From Hyphomicrobiales bacterium (lineage in GTDB: Bacteria > Pseudomonadota > Alphaproteobacteria > Rhizobiales > Rhizobiaceae), in contig UBMP01000029.1 in NCBI GenBank assembly GCA_900466575.1, forward strand, positions 1 through 35,305: a stretch of DNA of 35,305 bases. The letters are read 5' to 3'. The translations under genes were made by a program, and so were the position numbers. Below, one piece after another: positions 1 to 7,149 of this stretch; position 1 is the first letter of the stretch; the number at the start of each line of letters is the position of its first letter. The notes under the pieces are model-generated. The model was not told where the DNA came from. It did not search any database and saw nothing but the letters and a program-made list of their open reading frames with translations.

Positions 1-4
1 ATCT

Positions 5-83
5 AGCACTTAGCTTACAGCTAAGATGCTGATTTCCCTCCCTCTCCCACAAGGGGAGAGGACAGGCTGCGGGATGCCATCCC
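5..83. repeat. Three short inverted repeats downstream of fdsA
   Basis: The 90 bases after the fdsA stop contain three hairpin-forming palindromes and no convincing gene. They are TTAGCT/AGCTAA (10-15 and 19-24, extended by AGCA/TGCT), CCTCTCCC/GGGAGAGG (41-48 and 54-61) and GGGATG/CATCCC (71-76 and 78-83). The middle one resembles the GGGGAGA-type palindrome at the other end of the window (35214-35240). Such elements are commonly scattered between rhizobial genes. They could end fds transcription, but none is followed by a clear T-run on the minus strand. Confidence 0.5.
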
Positions 84-90
84 ATCACCA

Positions 91-2973
91 TCACTCCGCA
101 GCTTCCATTTTGCCCGCGATGCGGCGGGAGCGGCGGGAGAGTTCGGAATAGTCTTCCTGCCATTCCGACGGTCCGTTGGAGGGCGAGACCTGAACGGCGG
201 TCACCTTGTATTCCGGGCAGTTGGTCGCCCAGTCGGAGAAGTCGGTGGTGATGACGTTGGCCTGCGTGTCCGGGTGGTGGAAGGTCGTGTAGACGACGCC
301 GGGGGCCACGCGGTCGGTGATGAGCGCGCGCAGCGATGTATCGCCGGCACGCGACGAGAGGCGGATCCAGTCGCCATCGCGGATACCGCGATTTTCGGCA
401 TCGTGCGGGTGGATTTCCAGCCGGTCCTCGGCATGCCAGGCCACATTCTCCGTGCGCCGGGTCTGTGCGCCAACATTGTACTGGCTGAGGATGCGGCCGG
501 TCGTGAGCAGCAGTGGGAAGCGCGGGCCGGTCTTTTCATCCGTCGCGACGTATTCCGTGCGGATGAACTTGCCCTTGCCGCGGACGAAGCCGTCGACATG
601 CATGATCGGCGAGCCTTCCGGATGCTTCTCGTTGCAGGGCCACTGCACCGAGCCTTTCTCGTCCAGCAGTTCATAGGTCACATTGGCGAAGCTCGGCGTG
701 GTCGCGGCGATCTCGGCCATGATTTCCGACGGGTGGCTGTAGTTCCAGTCGAGGCCCATGGCGCGGGAGAGTTCCTGCGTCACTTCCCAATCGCCATAGC
801 CGTTCTTCGGCGACATGACCTTGCGCACGCGATTGATGCGGCGCTCGGCATTGGTAAAGGTGCCGTCCTTCTCGAGGAAGGTCGAGCCCGGCAGGAAGAC
901 ATGGGCGTAGTTCGCGGTTTCGTTGAGGAACAGGTCCTGCACGACGACGCATTCCATCGCGGCGAGACCGGCCGAGACGTGATGCGTATCCGGGTCGGAC
1001 TGCAGAATGTCCTCGCCCTGAATATAGATGCCCTTGAACGTGCCTTCGACGGCAGCGTCGAGCATGTTGGGGATGCGCAGGCCCGGCTCATTGTTGAGCT
1101 TAACGCCCCAGAGCTTTTCGAAGACGTCGCGCGTGGCGTCGTCGGAGATGTGGCGATAGCCCGGCAGTTCATGTGGGAAGGAGCCCATGTCGCAGGAGCC
1201 CTGCACATTGTTCTGGCCCCGCAGCGGGTTCACGCCGACGCCCTCGCGGCCGATATTACCAGTCGCCATGGCGAGGTTGGCGATCGACATGACCGTGGTC
1301 GAGCCCTGGCTGTGCTCGGTGACGCCGAGGCCGTAATAGATCGCGCCATTGCCGCCGGTGGCGTAGAGGCGCGCGGCTCCGCGAATGAGTTCGGCGGGAA
1401 CGCCGGAGAGCTTTTCGATCTCTTCCGGGCTGTGGCGCTTCTCTGCGACGAATTCGGCCCAGTCCTGGAATTCCGACCAGTCGCAGCGCTCGCGGATGAA
1501 GGCTTCGTTGTAGAGGCCTTCGGTGACGATGACATGTGCGAGCGCGGTGACGACCGCGACGTTGGTGCCGGGGCGCAGCGGCAGGTGATAATCAGCCTTC
1601 ACATGCGGCCCGTCCACCAGATCGATGCGGCGCGGATCGATGACGATGAGCTTGGCACCCTGACGCAGCCGCTTCTTCAGCCGCGAGCCGAAGACCGGGT
1701 GGCCGTCAGTCGGGTTCGCGCCGATGACGATGACGACATCGGTATGCTCGACGCTGTCGAAATCCTGCGTGCCGGCGGAGGTGCCGAAGGTCTGGCCGAG
1801 GCCGTAGCCGGTCGGCGAGTGGCAGACGCGGGCGCAGGTGTCGACATTGTTGTTGCCGAAGCCGGCGCGGATCAGCTTCTGGACCAGATAGGTCTCTTCG
1901 TTTGTGCAGCGCGAGGAGGTGATGCCGCCGACAGAATCTCGGCCATATTGCTTCTGAATCCGGCTGAATTCACGTGCCGTGTAGGTCAGCGCCTCCTCCC
2001 AGGAAACTTCGCGCCATGGCTGGTCGATGCTTTCGCGGATCATGGGGTTGAGGATGCGGTCGCGATGCGTGGCATAGCCCCAGGCGAAGCGGCCCTTGAC
2101 GCAGGAATGGCCGCGATTGGCCTTGCCATCCTTCCACGGCACCATGCGCACGAGCTCTTCGCCGCGCATCTCGGCCTTGAAGGAGCAGCCGACGCCGCAA
2201 TAGGCGCAGGTGGTGACGGCCGAATGTTCCGGCTGGCCGATCTCGATCACCGACTTTTCCGTCAGCGTCGCGGTCGGGCAGGCCTGCACGCAGGCGCCGC
2301 AGGAGACGCATTCGGAGGACAGAAAATCCTCATGCATGCCGGGCGACACGCGGCTGTCGAAGCCGCGGCCTTCGATGGTCAGCGCAAACGTGCCCTGCAC
2401 CTCTTCGCAGGCGCGGACGCAGCGCGAGCAGACGATGCATTTGGCCGGATCGTAGGTGAAATAGGGGTTCGACTCGTCCTTCGGCATCCAGCGGGCGTTG
2501 GTCTCGCCGACGCCATCGCGGGCCTTCACATGGTTGTCGCCCTCATAGCCATAGCGCACGTCGCGCAGGCCCACGGCGCCCGCCATGTCCTGCAGCTCGC
2601 AGTCGCCATTGGCGGCGCAGGTCAGGCAGTCGAGCGGGTGGTCGGAAATGTAGAGTTCCATGACGCCCTTGCGGATCGACTTCAGCCGCTCCGTCTGCGT
2701 GTGGACGACGAGGCCTTGCGCGACCGGCGTCGTGCAGGAGGCCGGCGTGCCGTTGCGGCCTTCGATTTCGACGAGACAGAGGCGGCAGGAGCCGAAGGCG
2801 TCGACCATGTCGGTGGCGCAGAGCTTCGGCACCTGAATGCCGGCTTCCATCGAGGCGCGCATCAGCGACGTGCCTTCCGGCACGGTGATCTCGCGACCGT
2901 CGATGGTCAGCGTGACGGTCTTTTCGGATTTCGAAGCGGGCGTGCCGTAGTCGATTTCGTGGATGAGGGACAT
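91..2973 (-). CDS. fdsA: NAD-dependent formate dehydrogenase, alpha (molybdenum) subunit
   Basis: Catalytic subunit of a soluble formate dehydrogenase; oxidises formate to CO2 at a bis-MGD molybdenum site and passes electrons through Fe-S clusters to FdsB. The 960 residues show, in order: a [2Fe-2S] ferredoxin domain (C52, C63, C66, C80); a His-Cys cluster site (H112, C116, C119, C125); two [4Fe-4S] motifs (C179/182/185/189 and C222/225/228/232); a further cluster at C256/259/263/291; then the molybdopterin oxidoreductase domain with the probable Mo ligand Cys384 in ARVCHSPTG, where selenoenzymes carry selenocysteine. The C-terminal MopB-binding domain is present, so the gene is full length. 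The ATG at 2973 follows AGGAGAC by five bases. It lies 57 bp after fdsB and is the last operon gene visible. fdhD/fdsD-type genes do not follow within the 90 bases left in the window. Confidence 0.96.
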   Translation of the reverse strand: MSLIHEIDYGTPASKSEKTVTLTIDGREITVPEGTSLMRASMEAGIQVPKLCATDMVDAFGSCRLCLVEIEGRNGTPASCTTPVAQGLVVHTQTERLKSIRKGVMELYISDHPLDCLTCAANGDCELQDMAGAVGLRDVRYGYEGDNHVKARDGVGETNARWMPKDESNPYFTYDPAKCIVCSRCVRACEEVQGTFALTIEGRGFDSRVSPGMHEDFLSSECVSCGACVQACPTATLTEKSVIEIGQPEHSAVTTCAYCGVGCSFKAEMRGEELVRMVPWKDGKANRGHSCVKGRFAWGYATHRDRILNPMIRESIDQPWREVSWEEALTYTAREFSRIQKQYGRDSVGGITSSRCTNEETYLVQKLIRAGFGNNNVDTCARVCHSPTGYGLGQTFGTSAGTQDFDSVEHTDVVIVIGANPTDGHPVFGSRLKKRLRQGAKLIVIDPRRIDLVDGPHVKADYHLPLRPGTNVAVVTALAHVIVTEGLYNEAFIRERCDWSEFQDWAEFVAEKRHSPEEIEKLSGVPAELIRGAARLYATGGNGAIYYGLGVTEHSQGSTTVMSIANLAMATGNIGREGVGVNPLRGQNNVQGSCDMGSFPHELPGYRHISDDATRDVFEKLWGVKLNNEPGLRIPNMLDAAVEGTFKGIYIQGEDILQSDPDTHHVSAGLAAMECVVVQDLFLNETANYAHVFLPGSTFLEKDGTFTNAERRINRVRKVMSPKNGYGDWEVTQELSRAMGLDWNYSHPSEIMAEIAATTPSFANVTYELLDEKGSVQWPCNEKHPEGSPIMHVDGFVRGKGKFIRTEYVATDEKTGPRFPLLLTTGRILSQYNVGAQTRRTENVAWHAEDRLEIHPHDAENRGIRDGDWIRLSSRAGDTSLRALITDRVAPGVVYTTFHHPDTQANVITTDFSDWATNCPEYKVTAVQVSPSNGPSEWQEDYSELSRRSRRIAGKMEAAE

Positions 2974-3030
2974 GGGCTGTCTCCTATGCGGAACGGGGGA
3001 GGGCGTGGGCGGCGGTGGCGTGCGGCATGA

Positions 3031-4590
3031 TCATTCTGCCGCCTCCAACTTGGTGCTGCCGACGAAATCATCGGGGAAATGCGTGATCGCGCTCATGACC
3101 GGATAGGGCGTGAAGCCGCCGAGTGCGCAGAGCGAGCCGAACTTCATCGTGTTGCAGAGGTCGGTCACGAGATCGAGGCTCTTCTTTGGCTCGATGCCGG
3201 CTGCGATCTTGTCCATGACCTCGACGCCGCGGGTCGAGCCGATGCGGCAGGGCGTGCATTTGCCGCAACTTTCGACCGCGCAGAATTCGAAGGCGAAGCG
3301 CGCCATTTTCAGCATGTCCGCGCTGTCGTCGAACACCGTGATGCCGGCGTGACCGATGAGGCCGCCGCGTGCGGCGAAGGCTTCGTAATCAAAGGGCGTG
3401 TCGAACATGGAGGGCGGGAAGAAGGCGCCGAGCGGTCCGCCGACCTGGGCAGCCTTGATGGGCCGGCCGGTTGCCGTGCCGCCGCCGATGCCCTCGACGA
3501 TCTCGCCGAGCGTCAGGCCGAAGGCGGTTTCGTAGAGGCCGGTGTGGCGGGCGTTGCCGGCAATCTGGATCGGGATGGTGCCGCGCGAGCGGCCCATGCC
3601 AAAGTCGCGGTAATATTCCGCACCTTCGTCCAGGATGATCGGGACGGAGGCGAGCGAGATGACGTTGTTGACCACCGTCGGCTTGCCGAACAGGCCTTCA
3701 AGCGCCGGGAGAGGCGGCTTGGAACGGACGACGCCGCGCTTGCCTTCCAGCGCGTTGAGCAGCGAGGTCTCCTCGCCGCAGACATAGGCGCCAGCACCGA
3801 CGCGCAGTTCCATGTCGAAGGCGTGGTGCGAACCGAGAACGGAGGAGCCGAGAATGCCGGCTTCGCGGGCGATCGTGATGGCCTTGTTGAACACCTCGAT
3901 TGCCAGCGGATATTCCGAGCGGGTGAAGATGTAGCCCTTGGTCGCGCCGGTCGCGAGGCCGGCAATCGCCATGCCCTCAATGAGGACGAAGGGGTCGCCT
4001 TCCATGATCATGCGGTCGGCAAAGGTGGCGCTGTCGCCCTCGTCGGCGTTGCAGACGATGTATTTCTGGCTCGCCTTGGCGTGGAGCACGGTATTCCACT
4101 TGACGCCGGTCGGGAAGCCCGCGCCGCCGCGGCCGCGCAGGCCGCTGTCGGTGACTTCCTTGACGATGTCGGCGGCATGCATGGCAAGCGCGGACCGCAG
4201 GCCCTTGAGCCCGCCATGAGCTTCATAGTCGGTGAGCGACAGCGGATCGATAACGCCGCAGCGCGCGAAGGTGAGGCGCGTCTGGTTCTTGAGAAACGGA
4301 ATGTCTTCGGTCGGGCCGAGATAGAGCGGATGCCCCGACTTTCCCTCCAGAAGCCCGGCTTCGATCAGTGGTTCGACGTCCTTTGCCTTCACCGGACCGT
4401 AGGCGATGCGGCCTTCCGGCGTTTCGACCTCGATGAGGGTCTCCAGCCAATGCATGCCGCGGGAACCGTTGCGGACGATGATCGCGTCGTGGCCTTCGGA
4501 GGCGATCGCGTATTGCAGCGCCTTGGCGAGATGGTTTGCACCGAGCGCCACGGCGGCGGAATCGCGGGGGACGTAAATCTTGATGCTCAT
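3031..4590 (-). CDS. fdsB: NAD-dependent formate dehydrogenase, beta (FMN/NAD) subunit
   Basis: NuoF-like diaphorase subunit that takes electrons from FdsA and FdsG and reduces NAD+. An N-terminal thioredoxin-like segment fused to the flavoprotein (about residues 1-110) is typical of FdsB/HoxF. GRGGAGFPTGVKW (153-165) and NADEGD (181-186) form the FMN/NADH site. An SLBB-type region lies near 340-390. C442, C445, C448 and C488 (ESCGKCTPCRIG and LCALGG) bind a [4Fe-4S] cluster. The 519-aa length is usual. The start codon overlaps the fdsG stop by four bases (ATGA), and GGAGG lies eight bases upstream, so translation is probably coupled to fdsG. Confidence 0.96.
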   Translation of the reverse strand: MSIKIYVPRDSAAVALGANHLAKALQYAIASEGHDAIIVRNGSRGMHWLETLIEVETPEGRIAYGPVKAKDVEPLIEAGLLEGKSGHPLYLGPTEDIPFLKNQTRLTFARCGVIDPLSLTDYEAHGGLKGLRSALAMHAADIVKEVTDSGLRGRGGAGFPTGVKWNTVLHAKASQKYIVCNADEGDSATFADRMIMEGDPFVLIEGMAIAGLATGATKGYIFTRSEYPLAIEVFNKAITIAREAGILGSSVLGSHHAFDMELRVGAGAYVCGEETSLLNALEGKRGVVRSKPPLPALEGLFGKPTVVNNVISLASVPIILDEGAEYYRDFGMGRSRGTIPIQIAGNARHTGLYETAFGLTLGEIVEGIGGGTATGRPIKAAQVGGPLGAFFPPSMFDTPFDYEAFAARGGLIGHAGITVFDDSADMLKMARFAFEFCAVESCGKCTPCRIGSTRGVEVMDKIAAGIEPKKSLDLVTDLCNTMKFGSLCALGGFTPYPVMSAITHFPDDFVGSTKLEAAE

Positions 4591-5066
4591 CGGCCGGCCT
4601 CCGCAAGCGCTGCCTTGACGGCGGCCAGATCGGCGCGGCCGATCAGCTCGCCGTCCAGCATGGCGGCCGGGGCGCAGGAACAGAGACCGAGACAGAAGAC
4701 CGGCTCCAGCGTGACACGGCCATCCGGCGTCGTTTCGTGCCAGTCGATGCCGAGCGCCTCGCGGACCGAATTGCAGAAGGCCTCGCCGCCGATCGACTGG
4801 CAGGCCTCGGCGCGACAGAGCTTCAGCACGTGGCGGCCGGCAGGGTCTTCCCGGAAGTCGTGATAGAAGGTCAGAACGCCGTACACTTCGGCGCGCGAGA
4901 GGTTCAGTTCCTTCGCAATCAGCGGCAGGACGGATTGCGGGATATGGCCAAATTCGTGATGCAACGCATGAAGAATGGGCAGAAGCGGCCCCTCCAGCGT
5001 TTTCAGCTCTCTGACGATTTCCAGCGCGCGCAATTCGACGCCGCCGAGGGGATTGTGAATATTCAA
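4587..5066 (-). CDS. fdsG: NAD-dependent formate dehydrogenase, gamma subunit
   Basis: NuoE-like [2Fe-2S] subunit of the formate dehydrogenase. The four cluster cysteines are C84, C89, C125 and C129 (LCRAEAC and CLGLC), counted from the start chosen here. I chose TTG at 5066 (protein begins L/M-NIHNPLGG, 159 aa) because GGGAGG sits eight bases upstream and the length matches the family. An ATG at 5141 is in frame and would add 25 residues, but that extension lies in the regulatory region and has no good ribosome site. First gene of fdsGBA, with coupled translation into fdsB. Confidence 0.9.
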   Translation of the reverse strand: MNIHNPLGGVELRALEIVRELKTLEGPLLPILHALHHEFGHIPQSVLPLIAKELNLSRAEVYGVLTFYHDFREDPAGRHVLKLCRAEACQSIGGEAFCNSVREALGIDWHETTPDGRVTLEPVFCLGLCSCAPAAMLDGELIGRADLAAVKAALAEAGR

Positions 5067-5158
5067 GGTGGAGACCTCCCGGTCCATTCCGAATGCCGCA
5101 TGATATGGGGCGACCATGGCTATCGAATGGACGGTGGTCAATATTCCTGTTTCGTCAA

Positions 5159-5179
5159 TTGATAGAAATTATCTATCAA
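5159..5179. promoter_or_regulatory. Probable LysR-type operator upstream of fdsG
   Basis: Perfect interrupted palindrome TTGATAG-N7-CTATCAA, containing ATAG-N7-CTAT, which is the geometry of a LysR-family site (T-N11-A) and the same pattern as an OxyR half-site. One arm overlaps the stop codon of the LysR gene. It lies about 93 bp upstream of the chosen fdsG start. A second ATAG-N7-CTAT is found upstream of the LysR gene (6198-6212), which supports recognition by that regulator. The link to the regulator is inferred from sequence pattern and position. Confidence 0.7.
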
Positions 5180-6078
5180 GAAATCACCAACTGTTCCTTG
5201 TCGGCTATCGTCTTTGCAGCGCCGAGAAGGGCGCGCACCAGCGGCGTGGCTGGGTCGCGCGGGGCGGTGACGATGCCGACGAGGTGGCCGGATTCCGGGC
5301 GGTCGAGCTCGATGGCGCGGACCTTGTTCTGGTAGCCGAAGGCCTCGATCATCCCGGCGGGCAGGATGGTCGCCCATTCGCCGGAAAGAACGTGGGAGAA
5401 GAGAACGACGATGGAATTGGATTCCATCCGGGCGCGGGGCCGCGTTCCCACCTCTTCGAAATGGCGATCGACGATGCGGCGGTTCTGCATGTCCGTCGTC
5501 AGCAGACAGAGATCGACGGCGGCGGCATCTTCCCAGGTGACGCGCGTGCGGCCCGCAAGGGGATGCTGGCGGGAGACAAGCATGTAATAGCGCTCGCGAT
5601 AGAGCGGGACCGTCTGAACGCGGCCCACCGGCTCACCACCCAGATAGGTGAGCCCGGCATCGACCTCGAAGTTTTCGATCAGTTCGAGAATCTGGTCGGA
5701 CGTCGCCGATCGGATCGAGAAGGTCACTTCCGGATGCCGCTTCTTGAAGATCTCGGTGATCTTGGGCGTGAAGGCAAGGGCAGTCGGAATGACCGCGAGA
5801 CGCAGATGACCGGACAGGCCGGAGCGCACTTCACGCATCTCGTCGCGGAGCGCGCGGGTGTCTGCGACGATCTTCCGCGCCCAGATCAGCACGCGCTCGC
5901 CTTCCGGCGTCAGGCCCTGAAAGCGAGATCCACGTTGAACGAGCAGGACGCCTAGCTGATCCTCAAGCTGACGGATGCCGGCGGACAGCGTCGGCTGGGT
6001 CACGCCGCATTCCTCTGCGGCCCGCCCGAAGTGCCGGCTCCTTGCCAGAGCGATAAAGAATTCAAGCTTTGAGATCAT
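5176..6078 (-). CDS. LysR-family transcriptional regulator, probable fds regulator
   Basis: 300-aa LysR-type regulator. The N-terminal winged helix-turn-helix spans about residues 1-60 (MISKLEFFIALARSRHFGR, then TQPTLSAGIRQLEDQLG). The effector-binding domain spans about 90-295. It lies directly upstream of fdsGBA and in the same direction, an arrangement seen for formate-dehydrogenase regulators in other proteobacteria. It may therefore be an FdsR-type formate-responsive regulator, which is an inference from position. Matching palindromes upstream of this gene and of fdsG suggest that it controls both itself and the operon. The ATG at 6078 has only a weak ribosome site (GGAACGG). Confidence 0.88.
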   Translation of the reverse strand: MISKLEFFIALARSRHFGRAAEECGVTQPTLSAGIRQLEDQLGVLLVQRGSRFQGLTPEGERVLIWARKIVADTRALRDEMREVRSGLSGHLRLAVIPTALAFTPKITEIFKKRHPEVTFSIRSATSDQILELIENFEVDAGLTYLGGEPVGRVQTVPLYRERYYMLVSRQHPLAGRTRVTWEDAAAVDLCLLTTDMQNRRIVDRHFEEVGTRPRARMESNSIVVLFSHVLSGEWATILPAGMIEAFGYQNKVRAIELDRPESGHLVGIVTAPRDPATPLVRALLGAAKTIADKEQLVIS

Positions 6079-6197
6079 GCGCTGCCGTTCCGGTATCGTT
6101 ATGCCGTCCGGCCTCGTGCAACTCCATCTTGCCCAACGCTGATCTTGACAGTTTTGCTAAGATTACAGGGTTGTTGTCTCTTATAACGGATTTTTGC

Positions 6198-6212
6198 ATA
6201 GGCCTTCCCTAT
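6198..6212. promoter_or_regulatory. ATAG-N7-CTAT palindrome upstream of the LysR gene
   Basis: The sequence is ATAG-GCCTTCC-CTAT, extended by one base on each side to CATAG/CTATG. The spacing and arms equal those of the palindrome in front of fdsG (5162-5176). It lies about 120 bp upstream of the LysR start codon, the usual place for an autoregulatory LysR site. Confidence 0.6.
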
Positions 6213-6273
6213 GAAAAACGTAAAAGAGTAAGCTGTGGATTTCGCGCAGCGGAAAAATTCCTTCCCGGTTCAT

Positions 6274-6307
6274 AAAAAATCCGCGGCCGATGACCTGGCC
6301 GCGGATT
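6274..6307 (-). terminator. Rho-independent terminator of the molybdenum hydroxylase operon
   Basis: On the minus strand a perfect 11-bp stem (AATCCGCGGCC paired with GGCCGCGGATT, plus-strand arms 6278-6288 and 6297-6307) with an 8-base loop is followed by a run of Ts (As at 6274-6279). It sits 31 bp after the stop of the FAD subunit gene and separates this operon from the LysR-fds block. Confidence 0.92.
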
Positions 6308-6338
6308 CCATGTTCGATTTGACGCGTCTCGGGTTCTA

Positions 6339-7136
6339 TCAGCCGGCGGCGGCCACGGCGCGCTTTGCCATGACCTTCACCAGATTGGCGCGGTAGTCCG
6401 AATTGCCGTGGATGTCTGCCATCATCATGCCCGCGTCCACGGTCACGGCGGCGAGCGCATCGGGTGCCCAGGCGGCCTTGAGGGCGGCTTCCATGCCCTG
6501 ATGGCGGAAGACACCGTTGGAACCAGCGCCGGTGACGGCGACGCGAACGTCGGAGCCTTTCTTGGCCACGAAGACGCCCGCCATGGCATAGCGCGAAGCC
6601 GGGTTCGGGAACTTCTGGTAGGCGGCCTTGTCCGGAGCTTCGAAGGAGAAGGAAACGATGATTTCGCCCTCTTCCAACGCCGTCTCGAACATGCCGACGA
6701 AGAAGTCGTCCGCAGCGATTTCGCGCTTGTTGGTCCTGACCGTCATGTTGAGCGCCAGAACCGCGGACGGATAGTCCGCTGCCGGGTCGTCATTGGCGAC
6801 TGAGCCGCCGATGGTGCCCATATGGCGGACATGGGGGTCGCCGATATGGCTTGCCAGATGGCAGAGCGCCGGGCACACGGCCTTGAGCGCGTCCGAGCTT
6901 GCCACATCGTAGTGCGACGTGCCGGCGCCGATGGTGACATTGCGGCCGTTGACCGTGATGCCCTTCATGGAACCGATGTGACGCAGGTCGATGAGGTCGG
7001 ACGGTGCGGCAAGACGCTGCTTCATGGTGGCGATCAGCGTCATGCCGCCGGCGAGGTACTTGCCCTCGCCAGCATCGCCCATCAGGCGGGCGGCCTCGTC
7101 CACGGAAGAGGCGCGGTGGTAATTCGTCTCATACAT
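6339..7136 (-). CDS. Molybdenum hydroxylase, FAD-binding medium subunit (CoxM-like)
   Basis: 265-aa FAD subunit of the xanthine dehydrogenase / CO dehydrogenase family, which carries electrons from the [2Fe-2S] small subunit to the acceptor. The two flavin-binding motifs are visible: AGGMTLIATMK (about residues 29-39) and TIGGSVAN (about 107-114). The C-terminal CO_deh_flav_C-type domain is complete. Last gene of the small-large-medium operon; it begins 13 bp after the large subunit stop, with GAGGGAG before the ATG. The reaction depends on the large subunit, whose substrate is not known. Confidence 0.92.
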   Translation of the reverse strand: MYETNYHRASSVDEAARLMGDAGEGKYLAGGMTLIATMKQRLAAPSDLIDLRHIGSMKGITVNGRNVTIGAGTSHYDVASSDALKAVCPALCHLASHIGDPHVRHMGTIGGSVANDDPAADYPSAVLALNMTVRTNKREIAADDFFVGMFETALEEGEIIVSFSFEAPDKAAYQKFPNPASRYAMAGVFVAKKGSDVRVAVTGAGSNGVFRHQGMEAALKAAWAPDALAAVTVDAGMMMADIHGNSDYRANLVKVMAKRAVAAAG

Positions 7137-7149
7137 GGTTGCTTCTCCC

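Noticed and set aside
274-3030. A 918-codon open frame opposite fdsA
   Set aside because: It is the mirror of a high-GC gene with strong third-position bias. The translation is Arg/Ala/Asp/His-rich without any motif, while fdsA on the other strand has every expected cluster motif.
3079-4863. A 594-codon open frame opposite fdsB and fdsG
   Set aside because: Same compositional shadow effect; no recognisable domain, and it crosses the boundary of two well-supported genes.
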